From Candidatus Cloacimonadota bacterium (GTDB lineage Bacteria; Cloacimonadota; Cloacimonadia; Cloacimonadales; Cloacimonadaceae): a stretch of 64,000 nt of DNA. Below, in pieces: positions 45,438 to 53,924 of this stretch. The notes under the pieces were generated by a model. That model searched no databases. It was not told the origin of the DNA and saw only the letters and a program-made list of their open reading frames with translations. The stretch lies in NCBI GenBank assembly GCA_012728875.1, contig JAAYEF010000032.1, positions 1-64,000 on the forward strand, read 5' to 3'. Numbering within the stretch: position 1 is the first letter of the stretch; each line of letters opens with the position of its first letter. A program made the position numbers and the translations under genes.

Positions 45438-46106
45438 ATGCTGAAAAAGCAAAGCGGAAACGCAATTTTCTGGGTGATCAGCGCACTTTTGGCCATCGCT
45501 CTGATCTTGGTTTTGGCCCTGCCAGGCAAATATAAACTGGACCCGGAAAAAAATACGGATGACTGCACCACCTACATGAAAAACATCTGGGTGGCGATTG
45601 ACAACTATATGCAGGACTTTCAAAAAGATTTTGAAGGCGATCTGGATGTGCTGAGAAATACAAACAATCCAAACGGCAAGGGCACCTACCTTTCCGAAGA
45701 AAGATTTTGCCCCGAGCTTCAGGGCGAGAAAAAGGAATATATCGCCTTTGGCAAACACCTCACCGAAGTGGTGGAAGGTGAAACCAAACACTATTCCGGC
45801 ATCATGGTGCTCTGCCCAAACCTGGATAAATATGCCAAACACCTCTTGGATAAGAACTTCTACGACAACATGAGCACTTCCAAGCTCCAAAACTTCATGG
45901 TGAACGACCTTGTGAAGATCGATGCCTTCACCAAGTCCAACGCCAAAATGAAAAACGAGTATATGACCCGCTATATGGAGTATTGGAAAAACACGAAACA
46001 CACCGAATTCAACGCCGCCATCAATGATCCCACATTTGTCCAGCTGCGCAAAGATCTCACCGGCGAACAAGATTTCGAACCAGAAGATAACGTATACGAA
46101 GAATAA
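45438..46106 (+). CDS. Hypothetical protein with N-terminal membrane anchor
   Basis: A 222-residue protein that I do not recognise. One membrane segment (AIFWVISALLAIALILVLAL, about residues 9-28) is followed by a hydrophilic, Lys/Asp/Glu-rich soluble region with several Cys (DDCTTY, RFCPEL, VLCPNL) and a very acidic end. An N-terminal segment of this type can also be a pilin-like anchor, but no prepilin peptidase motif is present. The start has CAGGAG upstream. It follows the lytic transglycosylase by 55 nt and is ended by the large stem-loop at 46152-46206. Confidence 0.75.
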   Translation: MLKKQSGNAIFWVISALLAIALILVLALPGKYKLDPEKNTDDCTTYMKNIWVAIDNYMQDFQKDFEGDLDVLRNTNNPNGKGTYLSEERFCPELQGEKKEYIAFGKHLTEVVEGETKHYSGIMVLCPNLDKYAKHLLDKNFYDNMSTSKLQNFMVNDLVKIDAFTKSNAKMKNEYMTRYMEYWKNTKHTEFNAAINDPTFVQLRKDLTGEQDFEPEDNVYEE

Positions 46107-46151
46107 TATTATCTGAGCCCACTGGGCAGATGGCTTTTGCCACTAAAGCTT

Positions 46152-46206
46152 CCCCGCGGCATGGGTTTCTGTATTGGAGCCACCCGCGGGGATTTTATTT
46201 TTTTTT
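46152..46206 (+). terminator. Large stem-loop terminator or attenuator before folC
   Basis: A perfect 8-bp GC stem CCCCGCGG (46152-46159) with CCGCGGGG (46184-46191), a 24-nt loop, then a T-rich tract to 46206. It ends only 14 nt before the folC start, so it could attenuate folC as well as terminate upstream transcription. Confidence 0.75.
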
Positions 46207-46220
46207 CAAGGCTTGGGAAA

Positions 46221-47504
46221 ATGCAATATCAGGAATTTTTAGACCACATCTATCAAAGATATTCCGGCAACATCAAGTTGGGACTGGATCGGATGGAAGG
46301 CCTGCTGCAGGATATGGGCTCGCCACAGGATTCTCTACGCGGTTTCCAGGTGGGCGGAACCAACGGCAAAGGCAGCGTTTGCGCCACTTTGGAGGCACTG
46401 TGTTTGGCTCATGGATTGAGCACCGGGCTGAACACTTCGCCACATTTGATAGACTACACCGAGCGCTTCCGGGTGAACGGAAACGAACTTCCCTTCCAAC
46501 GTGTTTTGGAAATCTTCCAACGCTTTGAAGAGCTTTTCATGAAATGGGACGCTTCGTTTTTTGAGATCACCACCGCCATCGCCCTGCAGGTGTTCAAGGA
46601 AGAAAAGCTGCACAGCTCTGTGATCGAGGTGGGTCTGGGCGGCAGGCTGGATGCCACAAACCTTTTCACGCCAGACGTTTCCGCCATCACCAGCATTGGG
46701 CTGGACCACGTGAAAACCCTTGGTGGAACCATTAAGAAGATCGCCACCGAAAAAGCAGGCATCATCAAGCCCGGAGTGCCTTTGGTGCTGGGAAAGCTGC
46801 CCGCTGAGGCGTTGCGCGTGATTTCCCAGAGGGCAAATGATTTGCAGACACCATTCTTCCTATCTGGACGCGATTTTTCCTTCCGGGTGACGGCCCGCCG
46901 CGTTTCCGGTTTGGAATTTGACTACAGCTTTGGACGGCATCACTATCGCAACCTGGTCACAAACCTGATCGGCGAACATCAGGCGGCAAATCTGGCTTTG
47001 GCGCTCACCGCTTTCCTGATTTATGCAAAACAGCGTGGCATCAAGGCTGATTCCCAAAAGATTCGTCATGCCCTGAAAAACGTGAACTGGCGGGGCAGAA
47101 TGCAGGTTCTGAGCACTTCGCCGGTCATAATCGTGGATGGCGCCCACAACATCCAAGGCGTCCGCGCCATGCTTAAAACCCTGGGCAAGATTTGGCCCAA
47201 ACGCCGTTTTCGCTTTTTGATCTCCATTTTGGCGGATAAAAACTATGGTGAAATGCTGCGCCTGATCAGTCAGAACGCCGAAAAGATCTACATTGCTCAA
47301 AACAGCTCGGAACGCGCTGCCACCGTGGAGGAACAGGCTGCCGAACTTCGCAAAAACCAAGTGGATTTCGTGACTGCCGATTCGGTTGCCGCAGCCTTGA
47401 AAACAGCAAGGAAAGAGATGTCCAGCGATGATCTCCTCATCTGCGGCGGCTCTCTTTTCACCGTGGGAGAAGTTTTGCAGGCTTTTTCGGAAAATGAATC
47501 CTGA
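46221..47504 (+). CDS. folC: Folylpolyglutamate synthase / dihydrofolate synthase
   Basis: A 427-residue Mur-ligase-family enzyme. ATP P-loop GGTNGKGSV near residue 50, NTSPHLIDYTERF, the SFFEITTAIAL segment, VIEVGLGGRLDATN, SIGLDH and the C-terminal WRGRMQ and VDGAHN motifs. It adds glutamates to folates, and possibly to dihydropteroate. The start is MQYQEF; an ATG further upstream would put a non-conserved leader encoded by the stem-loop onto the protein and is rejected. The Shine-Dalgarno sequence is weak (GGGAA). Confidence 0.95.
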   Translation: MQYQEFLDHIYQRYSGNIKLGLDRMEGLLQDMGSPQDSLRGFQVGGTNGKGSVCATLEALCLAHGLSTGLNTSPHLIDYTERFRVNGNELPFQRVLEIFQRFEELFMKWDASFFEITTAIALQVFKEEKLHSSVIEVGLGGRLDATNLFTPDVSAITSIGLDHVKTLGGTIKKIATEKAGIIKPGVPLVLGKLPAEALRVISQRANDLQTPFFLSGRDFSFRVTARRVSGLEFDYSFGRHHYRNLVTNLIGEHQAANLALALTAFLIYAKQRGIKADSQKIRHALKNVNWRGRMQVLSTSPVIIVDGAHNIQGVRAMLKTLGKIWPKRRFRFLISILADKNYGEMLRLISQNAEKIYIAQNSSERAATVEEQAAELRKNQVDFVTADSVAAALKTARKEMSSDDLLICGGSLFTVGEVLQAFSENES

Positions 47505-47561
47505 TTCTCTTCCACCGCAAAAATCAGTTGACACGTTTCAGCCTTTTTCCAAAATGAGAAT

Positions 47562-48128
47562 ATGAGAAAAATTGCCTTGCTCCTCGTTTTTTTGCTGGTG
47601 CTTTCCGGCTGTGACCTTTTCCGGCTGAGGGATCCCAAACCCCCGGCGGATCAGGCTCCGTGGAACAGCTATCCCACCAGTTGGGAGCTTTGCGTGCAAA
47701 ATTTGGAGTATTGCTTTGAAGACAGCCGCAATGCGGTGAAATATGCGGGAATTTTCACGGACGATTTCAGCTTTCGTTTTGCCCCGCAGGACGTGAACGA
47801 CTTCAGCCTGCCCAGCGCCTGGAATGCCACGCAGGAACAGGATATGCTCTTGAACCTTTTCAGCCAAAACCCTGCTCTGGCGGGTGGGAAAGTGATCCTG
47901 ACCAGCCTGGACAGCCAGCCGGACGACATTGGCCCCAGCGAAGCCAAGATCTACCGCCAGTATGAACTTACCGGCTTTCCCAGTGTGGCGGGCAGCAATG
48001 TTTTCAAGGGAAATCTGGAACTTCACCTGCGCAAATCCGGCGCCTATTGGTATATCAGCAAATGGTTTGACTACCGCAGCTTCAACACCCCCACCTGGGG
48101 AAGGATGAAACATGCCTATTCGCAGTAA
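47562..48128 (+). CDS. Lipoprotein of unknown function (tandem pair, first)
   Basis: A 188-residue lipoprotein. Signal MRKIALLLVFLLVLSGC with lipobox LSGC. The mature domain of about 165 residues has no clear homologue by eye but looks like a small alpha+beta (NTF2/SnoaL-like) fold: long initial helix (SWELCVQNLEYCF), a DDFSFRF strand, and a final strand pair with YWYISKWFDYR. It overlaps the next lipoprotein gene by 17 nt. The two share this layout and are probably divergent duplicates. Expected at the periplasmic face or outer membrane. Confidence 0.78.
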   Translation: MRKIALLLVFLLVLSGCDLFRLRDPKPPADQAPWNSYPTSWELCVQNLEYCFEDSRNAVKYAGIFTDDFSFRFAPQDVNDFSLPSAWNATQEQDMLLNLFSQNPALAGGKVILTSLDSQPDDIGPSEAKIYRQYELTGFPSVAGSNVFKGNLELHLRKSGAYWYISKWFDYRSFNTPTWGRMKHAYSQ

Positions 48129-48693
48129 GATCTTGGTTTTGCTGGGCTTGGCCTTGTTTTTGGCAAGCTGTTGGAATCCTTTCCGTCCGCCTTTGATAGA
48201 CCGGCCCGGAAACGGACTGCGCGTGGGCACTCCCATCGAGGTTTTGCAAAGCCTGGAAATGGCATACAGAGAACGTAATATCAATATCTACAAGGGACTT
48301 CTGGCTCCGGATTTTCGCTTTGAACTGATCGCATCGGAAGTGGGGCAAATTGGCATGGATGTGAATGGCGACGGCATTCGCGATTCCTGGTGGGGCTTCG
48401 ATCAGGAAGTTCAGTTCACGGAAAACCTTTTCCAAAGCGGTTCCACAGACGGCAGCACTCCCTCTCCGGACGATCTTTTTCTGCGTTTGCAGATTCCGCC
48501 CGAGGACTCCTGGGAAAAGGATCCCGAACTGGGACATGAAGACTGGGTGGTGATCCCCTGCAGTTTCGATCTCAAATTGACCTACTACGGCTCGAACTCC
48601 ATGCTCACTGCCAGCGGAATTGCGCGCTTTTATCTGAAGCCGGAAAACAACCGCTGGTACATCGCCATCTGGAGGGACGAATCGAACCTGTAA
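48112..48693 (+). CDS. Lipoprotein of unknown function (tandem pair, second)
   Basis: A 193-residue lipoprotein with signal MPIRSKILVLLGLALFLASC (lipobox LASC). The order of elements is the same as in the upstream gene: helix (TPIEVLQSLEMAYRERN), the APDFRFEL strand, a variable middle with DVNGDGIRDSWWGF (a short Asp/Gly loop that resembles a dockerin or EF-hand calcium loop), and a final NRWYIAIWRDE. The overlap of 17 nt with the previous gene indicates translational coupling. It precedes ruvX by 17 nt. Confidence 0.78.
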   Translation: MPIRSKILVLLGLALFLASCWNPFRPPLIDRPGNGLRVGTPIEVLQSLEMAYRERNINIYKGLLAPDFRFELIASEVGQIGMDVNGDGIRDSWWGFDQEVQFTENLFQSGSTDGSTPSPDDLFLRLQIPPEDSWEKDPELGHEDWVVIPCSFDLKLTYYGSNSMLTASGIARFYLKPENNRWYIAIWRDESNL

Positions 48694-48710
48694 ATCCCTC
48701 GGGACGCATT

Positions 48711-49109
48711 TTGGCTGTTGATTATGGCAGCAAGCGCGTGGGGGTCGCAGTTTCCGACCCGCTGATGATCTTTGCCAAACCCCTGAAAGTGATTGCCAAC
48801 CTGGGATTTGAACACATCCTCAGCGAACTGCGCACCGTGATCGAAGAACAAAGCGCTGTGCGTCTCATCTGCGGCATACCCTATGCCATCGATGGAGGTG
48901 ACACAGCCAAGACCTTGGAAACAAAGAAGTTCAAACAGAAACTGGAGCACCATCTGGAGATCCCCGTTTTGGGTTGGGATGAACGCTACAGCACCAACGA
49001 GGCTGAACAGGAATTGATCAAAATGGGCTATGATTGGAAAAAACGCCGCCAGATCCAGGATGCCATGGCAGCGGCGATGATTCTGAAAAGCTATCTGGAG
49101 AGCCTTTGA
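48711..49109 (+). CDS. ruvX: RuvX/YqgF family nuclease
   Basis: A 132-residue RNase H-fold protein of the YqgF family, involved in 16S rRNA 5' maturation and proposed as a Holliday junction resolvase. Motifs: VDYGSKRVGVAVSDP (first catalytic Asp), VRLICGIPYAIDG, GWDERYST (Glu region) and the C-terminal DAMAAAMIL (last Asp). The start is uncertain: TTG at 48711 gives LAVDYG, but homologues usually begin a few residues earlier (GRILALDYG), and the same frame continues upstream without a good start codon. It overlaps mltG by 4 nt. Confidence 0.9.
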   Translation: MAVDYGSKRVGVAVSDPLMIFAKPLKVIANLGFEHILSELRTVIEEQSAVRLICGIPYAIDGGDTAKTLETKKFKQKLEHHLEIPVLGWDERYSTNEAEQELIKMGYDWKKRRQIQDAMAAAMILKSYLESL

Positions 49110-50116
49110 TCTCCAAAACCAAGCTCAAAAAGATCTTGATCGCCCTGCCCGGTGCGGTGCTTCTAATTCTGATCATCGCTTTTCTTTGGAATGCCTTTTT
49201 GCCCCTGAGCTCGGAGCAGCTCGCCTTCCGCGTGCAGAGTGGGGACCATGCCGCCGCCATCGGAACGCGCCTCAAGGAACGCGGCGTGATCCGCAGCGCC
49301 TGGCTTTTCCGGGTTTTGGCATCCACCCGCGGCACCGACCGCCGATTGATCGCTGGAACCTATTCTCTGGGCGGGAAACATAGTCTTTTTCAAACCTTAA
49401 AGCTTTTGGAGAGTGGAAATATCAGCGCTGTCAAAATCACTTTCCCGGAGGGGCTTTCCCTGCACAAAACCCTTGAACGCATCGATCGCAGCGGCTTGGC
49501 GAACTATGCTGAACTGCAGGCTCTTGCCACGGACACCCTTTTTGTGCGCCAACTCACCGGCTTCAAAGCAAAATCCCTGGAAGGCTTTCTCTATCCGGAA
49601 ACCTATTTCTTCGATCTGGCGGAAAACCCCCGCGAAATCTTGGGAAAGATGACCCGCCATTTCTTTAAAAAACTGGCTGAAGCGGACATTGATGTGGTTG
49701 AAAAACCAGACTTTTACGATCTTTTGATCAAGGCCAGCATCGTGGAAAAGGAAAGCATGGTGGCAGATGAACGCCCCTTGGTGGCAAGCGTGATTGAAAA
49801 CCGCCTCCAAAAAGGCATGCGGCTGGAATCCTGCCCCACTGTGGACTACATCATGGAACGCCAGAGCGGAAAAAAAGCCGTCCTTTCCCTGCAGGATACC
49901 AGAATCCCCTCACCTTACAATACATACAGAAACCACGGCCTGCCGCCCGGCCCGATCTGCAATCCGTCCCTCAGTTCCATCCAAGCCGTGCTCAATCCGC
50001 CCAAAACGGACTTTTTCTTTTTTGTGGCGGACCGCAAGGGTCGCAACGATTTTTCCAAAACGGGCGAGGAGCACATGCGCAAGGCGGCGGCTTACAAGCG
50101 CCAGGAGTGGGAATAA
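49106..50116 (+). CDS. mltG: Endolytic transglycosylase MltG
   Basis: A 336-residue YceG/MltG protein. A membrane anchor (ALPGAVLLILIIAFLW) is followed by a LysM-like region (about residues 50-115) and the catalytic domain with LEGFLYPETYFF, the catalytic Glu in ASIVEKES, SCPTVDYIM, and SPYNTYRNHGLPPGPICNPS (20). It cuts nascent peptidoglycan glycan strands. The start is read as a TTG at 49106 that overlaps the ruvX stop (TTGA), with GGAGAG 4 nt upstream; an ATG inside ruvX would add 24 unconserved residues. The neighbouring ruvX-mltG pairing is common. Confidence 0.93.
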   Translation: MISKTKLKKILIALPGAVLLILIIAFLWNAFLPLSSEQLAFRVQSGDHAAAIGTRLKERGVIRSAWLFRVLASTRGTDRRLIAGTYSLGGKHSLFQTLKLLESGNISAVKITFPEGLSLHKTLERIDRSGLANYAELQALATDTLFVRQLTGFKAKSLEGFLYPETYFFDLAENPREILGKMTRHFFKKLAEADIDVVEKPDFYDLLIKASIVEKESMVADERPLVASVIENRLQKGMRLESCPTVDYIMERQSGKKAVLSLQDTRIPSPYNTYRNHGLPPGPICNPSLSSIQAVLNPPKTDFFFFVADRKGRNDFSKTGEEHMRKAAAYKRQEWE

Positions 50117-50141
50117 GCCCTCTTTTTTCCGGGCAAAAATA

Positions 50142-50166
50142 AACCCCGGATCTTGATACCGGGGTT
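50142..50166. terminator. Bidirectional terminator between mltG and the tRNA cluster
   Basis: Stem AACCCCGG/CCGGGGTT with a 9-nt loop. The T-rich flank is better on the minus strand, downstream of the tRNA cluster, but the hairpin also follows the mltG stop by 25 nt. Confidence 0.75.
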
Positions 50167-50172
50167 AATATG

Positions 50173-50246
50173 TGGCTGGGATGGGAGGATTTGAACCCCC
50201 ACGTACGGATCCAGAGTCCGCTGTCCTACCGTTAGACGACATCCCA
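50173..50246 (-). tRNA. tRNA-Gln (anticodon CTG)
   Basis: Minus-strand cloverleaf starting TGGGATGTCGTCTAACGG. The anticodon loop is CTCTGGA and CCA is encoded. Confidence 0.94.
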
Positions 50247-50252
50247 TCAAAG

Positions 50253-50327
50253 TGGCTGGGCAGGGAGGATTCGAACCCCCGTATGGCGGGACCAAAACCC
50301 GCTGCCTTACCGCTTGGCGACTGCCCA
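50253..50327 (-). tRNA. tRNA-Gln (anticodon TTG)
   Basis: Minus-strand cloverleaf starting TGGGCAGTCGCCAAGCGG. The anticodon stem GCGGG/CCCGC encloses TTTTGGT, and CCA is encoded. Paired with the CTG isoacceptor 6 nt away. Confidence 0.95.
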
Positions 50328-50338
50328 AATTTAAATTC

Positions 50339-50430
<92 letters not shown>

Positions 50431-50457
50431 TCCAAAAATGGGATCACACTATGGTTG

Positions 50458-50543
50458 TGGCGGAGGATGAGGGATTCGAACCCCCAAGGGCAGAACCCGG
50501 CGGTTTTCAAGACCGCTGCCTTACCAATTAGGACTAATCCTCC
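50458..50543 (-). tRNA. tRNA-Ser (anticodon TGA)
   Basis: 86-nt class II tRNA on the minus strand with a variable arm. The anticodon stem GCGGT/ACCGC encloses CTTGAAA, and CCA is encoded. First gene of the four-tRNA cluster in the direction of transcription. Confidence 0.95.
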
Positions 50544-50925
50544 ACAACTGGTTTAGTCCTTGAATTTGAATGCTCGGTTTTTGTCAATCCTTTTTTGAAA
50601 ATAATCAGATCCCGCTGTTTTGTGAGCAAGTTTGCAAATAAGGTTGGATCTGTGCTGCCTTTCCTGCTTTGCTCTGAGAGAAACTTGAGTTTGCATCTTT
50701 TCACCCCGGTGAAACAGCGATTCTCCAGCCCTGACTCTTTGGCAAGAAAATCCCCAGCCATATCTTTCATGCCCTCACCCTTGAGCCCCACAAACAGCTT
50801 ATTCACCTGGCTCCCATAAGGCTCCCCATATTTTATTGGGAGGGACATGACCACGAATCTGTCACGAAATCTGCTCGCCTCAAGGAAGCCCCTGCCAAAC
50901 AAAAAACACAGCTGCTCATCATGGC

Positions 50926-51549
50926 AAAATCATCGGTTTCATCAATTCATCAATTTCCCTTATACGGCAGCCCCGTTTCATCAATTCTCCCAATTCCAAT
51001 CAATTCGCATAGCGCTTTTTTAAGGTGAGTGAAGCCTAAGTTGCTATCAGTCTTGCAGTTGGAGGAGAATTGGGGCTTAATCGGTTTATCAATTAATAAA
51101 TTTCTCTTATACCGGCGCCTGTCAAAAACCAAAACCGGATACTGAAATTGATGATAATGCAAGAGAACCAAAACACAACAGTCCAGAATCTGGTTATTAG
51201 GATAATCTATTATATGAATATATGTAGATATATTCATATATTGAGTTATATACTATATTTCTATATATACCTATATCTTAGGATACTACCCCTTCTTCTC
51301 CTTCTCCCCTATGTAAAAAAGCGCCGGTATAAGAGGAAATGTTTAATTGATTAAATTGGTCAGAGCCGTTTTTGAGTGGAATAAACAGCTATTGTATTAT
51401 ATCGCAGTAAATTATATAACTCAAGCTGTCGTTTTTTGACACCAATTATGGCAGATAACGGCTTGTGAATTGATTGGAATTGGGAGAATTGATGAAACGG
51501 GGTTGCCGTATAAGGGAAATTGATGAATTGATGAAACTGGTGGTTTTTT
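50926..51549. repeat. Nested inverted-repeat element without a transposase gene
   Basis: Outer arms of 71 bp (50936-51006 and 51467-51537) match as inverted repeats with about one mismatch, and weaker similarity continues outward to about 50926 and 51549. Inner arms (51085-51118 and 51321-51354) form a second, diverged inverted repeat that shares the CTTATAC-CGG core with the outer arms. A perfect 13-bp inverted repeat with a 4-nt loop lies at the centre (51211-51240). The interior is AT-rich and has no convincing gene. The arms encode only tiny frames such as MKRGCRIREIDELMK. It resembles a MITE or the remnant of an inserted element, but no target-site duplication was identified. Confidence 0.85.
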
Positions 51550-51668
51550 GATTGAGAAAAAAGAGGCTTTCGTATTTTAAGCGTCTGGGAGTTCGAGATT
51601 CCTATATCCCCAATCCATTCATAAATCTGCGTAATTTACGCTGTCCGCATGCCATAACGCTTTTCTGC

Positions 51669-51696
51669 TTGACAAAAATGCTTATATTGTAATTTA
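51669..51696 (+). promoter_or_regulatory. Candidate promoter of the phosphate-transport pair
   Basis: TTGACA, 16 nt, AATTTA, about 40 nt before the DUF47 gene start. Same layout as other promoter candidates in the window. Confidence 0.45.
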
Positions 51697-51736
51697 TTAA
51701 AAGAATCTAATTTTCCGATAAGATCAAGGAGTTGCC

Positions 51737-52381
51737 ATGGCACTGGTGCTGAAAACCACAAAGTTTGTCGAATCTCAAATTGACAGCTTTTTGGACGTGG
51801 TCAGCGATTCCGCGCTGCTTTTCCAGCTTAGCGTGGAGGACTATTTGAAAGGGCGTTTTGAGCAGTTTGAGGAACGTCTGATGCAAATTCGCGAGAATGA
51901 GAAAAAGGCGGATGAACTGCGCGTGGCGGTGGAACGTTACCTCTATGAACGCACCCTGATTCCGGAAAATCGGGGCGATGTTTTGGCAATTTTGGAAAAC
52001 ACGGACGAAGTGATGGACAATATCAAGGACACCCTTACGCAGTTTTCCATCGAATTGCCACAAATCCCTGAGATTCTGAACGATCTGTGGATGCAAACCA
52101 CCCATGCCTCAACTGCAGCGGTGGAACATCTGACCCATGCCGTGCGCTCTTTTTTCCGCGATTTGGGTCAGGTGAACAACTACATCCACAAGGTCTATTT
52201 CTTTGAACGCGAAGCAGATCAGATGGGCGAAAAGCTGCGCAGGCTGCTCTTTGCGCAGGAGTTGGATCTGGCGCAAAAGATCCAACTGCGCTGGTTTGCC
52301 ATCCACACGGAACAGATTTCAGACTACGCACAGGCAGTTTGCGACCGCCTTGCCATCTACACCATCAAAAGACAGCTCTAA
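51737..52381 (+). CDS. PhoU-like DUF47 family protein
   Basis: A 214-residue all-helical protein of the DUF47/PhoU-like family that accompanies PiT transporters. E/D-rich metal-binding motifs typical of PhoU (E-x-x-x-D) occur in helices such as ENEKKADELRVAVERYL and FEREADQMGEKL. It is thought to regulate or assist PiT phosphate uptake in the cytoplasm. It starts 9 nt before the PiT gene ends its leader, and the two form a probable two-gene operon. The ATG has AAGGAG upstream. Confidence 0.92.
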   Translation: MALVLKTTKFVESQIDSFLDVVSDSALLFQLSVEDYLKGRFEQFEERLMQIRENEKKADELRVAVERYLYERTLIPENRGDVLAILENTDEVMDNIKDTLTQFSIELPQIPEILNDLWMQTTHASTAAVEHLTHAVRSFFRDLGQVNNYIHKVYFFEREADQMGEKLRRLLFAQELDLAQKIQLRWFAIHTEQISDYAQAVCDRLAIYTIKRQL

Positions 52382-52390
52382 GCATCTGAC

Positions 52391-53887
52391 ATGATATATA
52401 TTTACCTGATCAGCGGGCTTTTTATCGGCTGGACCCTGGGTGCCAACAATATCGGCACCATTTTCGGGGCGGCGGTCACCACCCGCATGATCAAGTTTCG
52501 CCAAGCCGCGCTGATTGCCTCGATATTCTATTTTTTGGGCGCGGTTTTCGAAGGCAGCGGACCCTCAGGCACCCTGGGCAAACTGGGTTCCGTGGATGCC
52601 CTGGGCGGAGCGTTCACCGTGGCGTTGGCTGCGGCTTTGATCGTTTTGGCGGTGGTGCGCACGGGAATTCCCATTTCCATTTCGCAATCCATTGTGGGCG
52701 CGCTGGTGGCGTGGAACTTTTTCAGCGGCAGGCTCACAGACTATCATTCGCTGATCACCATCATGAGCAGCTGGGTGGTTTCCTTTGTGGCGTCAGCATT
52801 GTTTGCGGCACTGCTTTTCCACCTCGTGAGGCGCTGGGTGAACCGCAGCAAGCGGCACCTTTTGGAACAGGATATGATAACCCGCTGGCTCTTGGTGGTT
52901 TTTGGCGCCCTGGGTTCATATTTTTTGGGTGCGAACACCATTGCCAGCGCCGTGGGTGTGTTTGTGCCGGTGACCCCTTTTCCGGATTTGAGCCTGGGAC
53001 CCGTCATGATCAGCGGCGTTCAGATGCTTTATGCTCTTGGGGCGCTGTCGGTTGTGGTTGGCATCTACACTTTTTCCCACCGCGTGATGGGCACCGTGGG
53101 CAAGGATATTTTCCACCTTTCCCCAGTGACGGCGCTGGTGGCGCTGATTGCTGAAACCATCGTGCTTTTCATGTTTTCATCCCAGGGGCTGCAAAACCTC
53201 CTGCATTGGCTGGGGCTGCCCGCCATTCCGCTGGTGACGATTTCGTCCACCCACGTGATCGTTGGTGCGGTCACTGGAATCGGTTTGGCGATGGGCGGTA
53301 AAAACATACGCTACAGCGTGTTGGGCAAGGTTTCCCTGGCATGGTTGGCGGCGCCGGTGATGGCGTTTGCCTTTGCTTTTGTGGCGCTTTTCATCACCCA
53401 AAACGTGTTTGAACTTCAAATCCATTTACCGCTGGTCTATACCGTTGATAAGGAAGCGGTTATGGAAATTGAGCGCCGTGAGATCGATAGCAAGGGGCTC
53501 AGCTTTGTGAACCTGCGCAGCTTCAAGAGCGAAATGGATCTGTATAAAGAACTTACGTTGGATCAAACCTACACGCGGGAGGAAGCCAAGCAGATTATTT
53601 CCATTTGCGAGGTTCATCCCCTGCAGGTGAATATGGAATTGCTTGAAAAGCGTGGTTTGGATCGTCGCCTCAGCCCTGCACAGGTTCAAGCCCTGCAAAA
53701 GCTTGAAGAGCAAAGATTCAATCGCAGATGGGAACTGGCACAGGCTTTGGCGCAGGATGAATCCTGGCAGGGAATCCCCCAGCCGAAAAGTCCTGCGCAG
53801 GAAGCTCAAAACTCCAGATTGGAAGGTGAACTGGACCTGCTGTACAAGGTTTTTTACCTGCCTGCGGAAGCGGATGCCGGCAAATAA
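52391..53887 (+). CDS. PiT family inorganic phosphate transporter
   Basis: A 498-residue secondary phosphate transporter with about ten membrane segments. The duplicated PiT signature is present in both halves: GANNIGTIFGAAV near residue 18 and GANTIASAVGVFVPV near residue 178. Beyond the normal core it has a cytoplasmic C-terminal extension of about 145 residues (from the TVDKEAVMEIE segment), including a helical Gln/Glu-rich part, that is not part of the usual PiT domain. It lies 9 nt after the DUF47 gene. It takes up phosphate with protons or sodium. Confidence 0.93.
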   Translation: MIYIYLISGLFIGWTLGANNIGTIFGAAVTTRMIKFRQAALIASIFYFLGAVFEGSGPSGTLGKLGSVDALGGAFTVALAAALIVLAVVRTGIPISISQSIVGALVAWNFFSGRLTDYHSLITIMSSWVVSFVASALFAALLFHLVRRWVNRSKRHLLEQDMITRWLLVVFGALGSYFLGANTIASAVGVFVPVTPFPDLSLGPVMISGVQMLYALGALSVVVGIYTFSHRVMGTVGKDIFHLSPVTALVALIAETIVLFMFSSQGLQNLLHWLGLPAIPLVTISSTHVIVGAVTGIGLAMGGKNIRYSVLGKVSLAWLAAPVMAFAFAFVALFITQNVFELQIHLPLVYTVDKEAVMEIERREIDSKGLSFVNLRSFKSEMDLYKELTLDQTYTREEAKQIISICEVHPLQVNMELLEKRGLDRRLSPAQVQALQKLEEQRFNRRWELAQALAQDESWQGIPQPKSPAQEAQNSRLEGELDLLYKVFYLPAEADAGK

Positions 53888-53924
53888 GGTGCCGGACTTG
53901 GAACTCACCAACTGACAATAGCTT

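Larger units (their letters stand above)
50544..51736. other. Large gene-free spacer
   Basis: Nearly 1.2 kb between the tRNA-Ser gene and the DUF47 gene. It is the longest non-coding stretch in the window and is occupied mainly by the nested inverted-repeat element. The 50544-50925 part has a 122-codon open frame on the minus strand that runs into the tRNA gene and has no ribosome binding site; it is not called. Confidence 0.55.

Noticed and set aside
50534-50902. 122-codon frame on the minus strand beside the tRNA-Ser(TGA) gene
   Set aside because: Its 3' end is inside the tRNA gene, no ribosome binding site, and no recognised domain. It may be a degraded remnant of the neighbouring repeat-rich spacer.
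51148-51354. Hydrophobic 68-codon frame and an opposing 95-codon frame within the inverted-repeat element
   Set aside because: Both are made from the AT-rich palindromic interior and share the repeated unit on both strands, so they look like repeat sequence rather than genes.
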